Origin: Mansonella perstans
Taxonomy: Eukaryota; Nematoda; Chromadorea; Rhabditida; Onchocercidae
Direction of reading: 5' to 3'
DNA length: 64,000 nt
Assembly: GCA_037074765.1 (NCBI GenBank)
Contig: JBAMDO010000143.1
Location: 62,001 to 126,000, forward strand
Both the position numbers and the translations under genes were made by a program. The stretch's first letter is position 1; each line of letters starts with the position of its first letter. The notes beneath the pieces are model-generated. The model searched no databases and was not told the origin of the DNA. It worked only from the letters and a program-made list of their open reading frames with translations. This document shows positions 61,465 through 64,000 of the stretch, in pieces.

Positions 61465-64000
61465 ATGTCCGGCTTTACTTTCGGCACACAGGGAACTACT
61501 GCCTCGGCAACGCCTGTTGCAGGTAATTTATTCGGCGCAATCTCCAAGCCACTGTTTAGCACTTCAACGGCCACGGTACAAACTGCAGGTATGTATTTTA
61601 TTGTCCGACTCAATTGCATCTAAAAACCCCAGTTTAAAACGGGTTTAGAGTCTGAGGATCCTCGTAAGGTTTAGATCTCTAAAAGTTCCTTTTGATTCAT
61701 ATTTGCTTGGTTATTTTTTTTAGGTACCGGTCTTTTTGGAGCCCCTGCATCTGTAGCTACAGCCCCTACAATGCCAGCAGGTGAAGTTTGAAGACATTTG
61801 ATCGATTAAATTGAAACGATTAATCAGAATTTGTTTGATTTACAGAGCTATTGTTTCAGGTGGTTTTATGGGAACTGCTGAAGTGGCTACAACTTCAGCG
61901 GTTTGTGGACCTGTTGGAAGTACATCAATAACAACAACAACAACAACACCAGCTTTGTTTGGTACCCCAACCGTTACCGGAAGTCTTTTTGGAAAGCCAG
62001 CAACAAGTATGTCGCTACTTTATATTTTAAGTAATTAAATTCCATTCTTCACTCTGAGTAATAAGTTGTAACAGACCGGGGAAGTGAAATTTCCTTTTTA
62101 TTATTTTGTCATTCAGGTTTGTTCAGCACTCCGGGAACTGTCACAACTACTTTAGCCGGTGGACTTTTTGGCGCAAGTGGAGCACCGACGACTGTAACTG
62201 GATTAGGATTGGGAGGGACGGGTAAGCTTGCGGCTACCGGTTCTATATCCAGTAACTTGGGTGTTGCCGGTGCTGCGGCATCTGGGAGTCCATTGGAAAC
62301 TGAAGTACAACAACTAGTTATGGATCTCTTTAACCTCTTGCGGTAACCTACATTATTATTTGATTTTGAAATTCTTTTCATCTTTAAATAACCTTCATTA
62401 TCATTTGATTTTGAAGTTATTTTGCTCTTAAACTACGATATTTTAGAGATCAAATCAAGAAGAACCACGAATTAAGCGTCGAATTTGCGATGAATAGCTC
62501 AGAGTCATGTTTGAACTTGGATGAAAAAATAGAAGAATTGATTGGGACCCGCGTGAAGAACGCTGACATTATACTTAAAGCAAAAGATAAAGCAGAGGGT
62601 GACTTCTTGTTTAATGTTCAGATTTTATAAATTTATTATTTGGCGGAAATAGTACCATTAGGAGTTGCAGATTATCCATAACTGCTTGGGCTCATAATCC
62701 AAGATCAAGATTTTGCTAGCAAGTTGGCACCGTAGAAAAAAACGACCTGATATGTGGAAGTTGTAGCCCTGAATTGAGCTTATTCAACAACTTTATATGA
62801 AACGTCAAGAAACCATTCTAATTGAGAATTTTAGATTTACTTGAGAAAATGCAGCGAGACTTACGGGCAGCAGAACAGGTGCGTCGGCGACAGAAAGAAA
62901 TTTCAAAGAATCCACACTTCGGCCGAAAACAAGCATTTTCTTATTTATTGGCAGTTTGTAATGAACATGAAAATACCGTGCAAGAATTTTGGAAAACATT
63001 GCAATTACTGCAGGAAAGAATTGATTCGAAGTTAAATAAAGTTAGTTCAACTTGAACCTACAGTTTCTATGAATCTATATTAAAAATATGCAATATGATA
63101 AAGTCATTTATGAAAAATGGTTTTTGATATAAACCAATCCTGAAAGTTATTGCTTAATATTCTGCCTAGTTTTTATTTCGTGTTAAAAATATTAAAATTT
63201 CTCCAGAAAGATATAACCACAAAGAAGGATCTGCAGAAACATTTCGAGCATTACGATCAAACATTCAAAGCTATTTGCTGTGATGTATATCGATGTAAAA
63301 CACAAATTGAGGTATTTTTTTTTTATCTTAATTACGTATTCTATCATCACAGTTCATCATTAAATATTTATTATTTAATATTGTATTTTTCTAATTTAAG
63401 ATTTCTTCTTGTTTTTAATGGCTGTCGTTTGCACTTTTGCAGGACCTCAAGGATGCATTTTTGGAATATCAAAAGCGTACCGTTCCATATACACCTAATC
63501 CATTTGAACGGCAGAAATCGAAGCATACTGAAAAGTCATTTGCGGAACGAAGATTCACGGGTGAAAATTATTTTAATTTCAGTTTCATGTCATGAAAACC
63601 TAAGCGTTAGAAGACTGCCTAAATTCTATTTTGGGTGACCACTATATACTAGAATAGCTTCTCTTCTTGTGCTTTCTACTGTATTATTTCGGAAAACTTT
63701 CTCCTTAACTTTCCGGCGTTCACGCAATAGCGCTCATCTTATGAGAAAGCTTTTGCTTAACTATATATATTGAATTTAATTATTTTATTATTTGAAGGCG
63801 CAGATGCATTTCCTTCACAAATAACAATGATGAAAATTGGTGAACTGGCAAAGCCTTCAACGACACAACAAACAAGTAAGTTCTTTTTATTTTTTGTCTT
63901 TCCTTTAATGCTTGACTCCTTTTTTGGTCATTTTTTAAATCTTAATCTTAGAATACGGACTAGTAAATTGAAAATTTTGATGTTGTAGCAGGATTAAGTG
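61465..64000 (+). CDS. npp-4: Nucleoporin Nup58/p45-like, 3' end beyond the window
   Basis: FG-repeat component of the central channel Nup62-Nup58-Nup54 complex. The ATG lies seven bases after ATTTCAG, a likely trans-splice acceptor. Exons: 61465-61588, 61724-61780, 61860-62006, 62117-62342, 62447-62598, 62835-63040, 63207-63311, 63443-63560, 63798-63875, and a tenth starting at 63989. The N-terminal half is Gly/Thr/Ala-rich with FG motifs (FTFG, NLFG, GLFGAPA, SLFGKP, GLFGASG). From about residue 160 it becomes a helical coiled-coil region: ETEVQQLVMDLFNLLRDQIK, LDEKIEELIGTRVKNADIIL, EKMQRDLRAAEQVRRRQKEI, then DLKDAFLEYQK with NPFERQKSKH, which parallels the LKEQYLGYRK and DVFETRRAEAKK region of human Nup58. 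The C-terminal FG region is not in the window. Assignment to Nup58 rather than Nup54 or Nup62 rests on that last block and is good but not certain. Confidence 0.85.

Overview
The window is eukaryotic nuclear DNA from a nematode, most likely a filarial or related spirurid worm (Brugia, Onchocerca or Loa type). This rests on four things: an AT-rich composition; short exons separated by introns mostly of 100-400 bp with TTTCAG-like acceptors; several start codons lying only a few bases after such an acceptor, as expected for spliced-leader trans-splicing; and gene content that includes a cuticle collagen and homologues of C. elegans gon-4, pry-1, etr-1 and npp-4. The species call is inference.

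Layout. 1-12.2 kb is poor in genes and rich in simple and tandem repeats; its only supported gene is a small Gln-rich minus-strand gene (3.8-4.7 kb). Minus-strand rps-20 (uS10) follows at 12.2-13.2 kb, then a plus-strand cuticle collagen at 16.7-17.6 kb that looks damaged. Two large minus-strand genes come next: a 25-exon GON-4/GON4L homologue (18.3-26.8 kb) and an axin (28.3-31.8 kb) with RGS, GSK3-binding, beta-catenin-binding and DIX segments. After a repeat-bearing intergenic region, everything is on the plus strand: a CELF/ETR-1 RNA-binding protein (37.3-45.0 kb), an SLC8-type Na+/Ca2+ exchanger (50.5-56.1 kb), and a tight cluster of rps-12, a PBDC1 homologue, an unrecognised 80-residue membrane protein and the 5' part of a Nup58-like nucleoporin that runs off the window.

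How the genes relate. Most are unrelated housekeeping or developmental genes: translation, Wnt scaffold, chromatin regulation, muscle/neuronal RNA processing and calcium extrusion. The rps-12 cluster has the spacing and orientation of a nematode operon. I built the exon models by hand and checked reading phase across every junction given. The weakest points are collagen intron 1, the RRM2 acceptor of the etr-1 homologue, the 5' end of the exchanger, and whether the Gln-rich gene continues leftwards.

I found no mobile element, CRISPR array, tRNA or rRNA gene, and nothing that clearly amounts to a new system. The most interesting items are the compact small gene in the candidate operon, an apparently non-AG acceptor in etr-1, a collagen carrying Gly substitutions, a GC-AG intron in rps-20, and a 56-bp satellite with a palindromic core.
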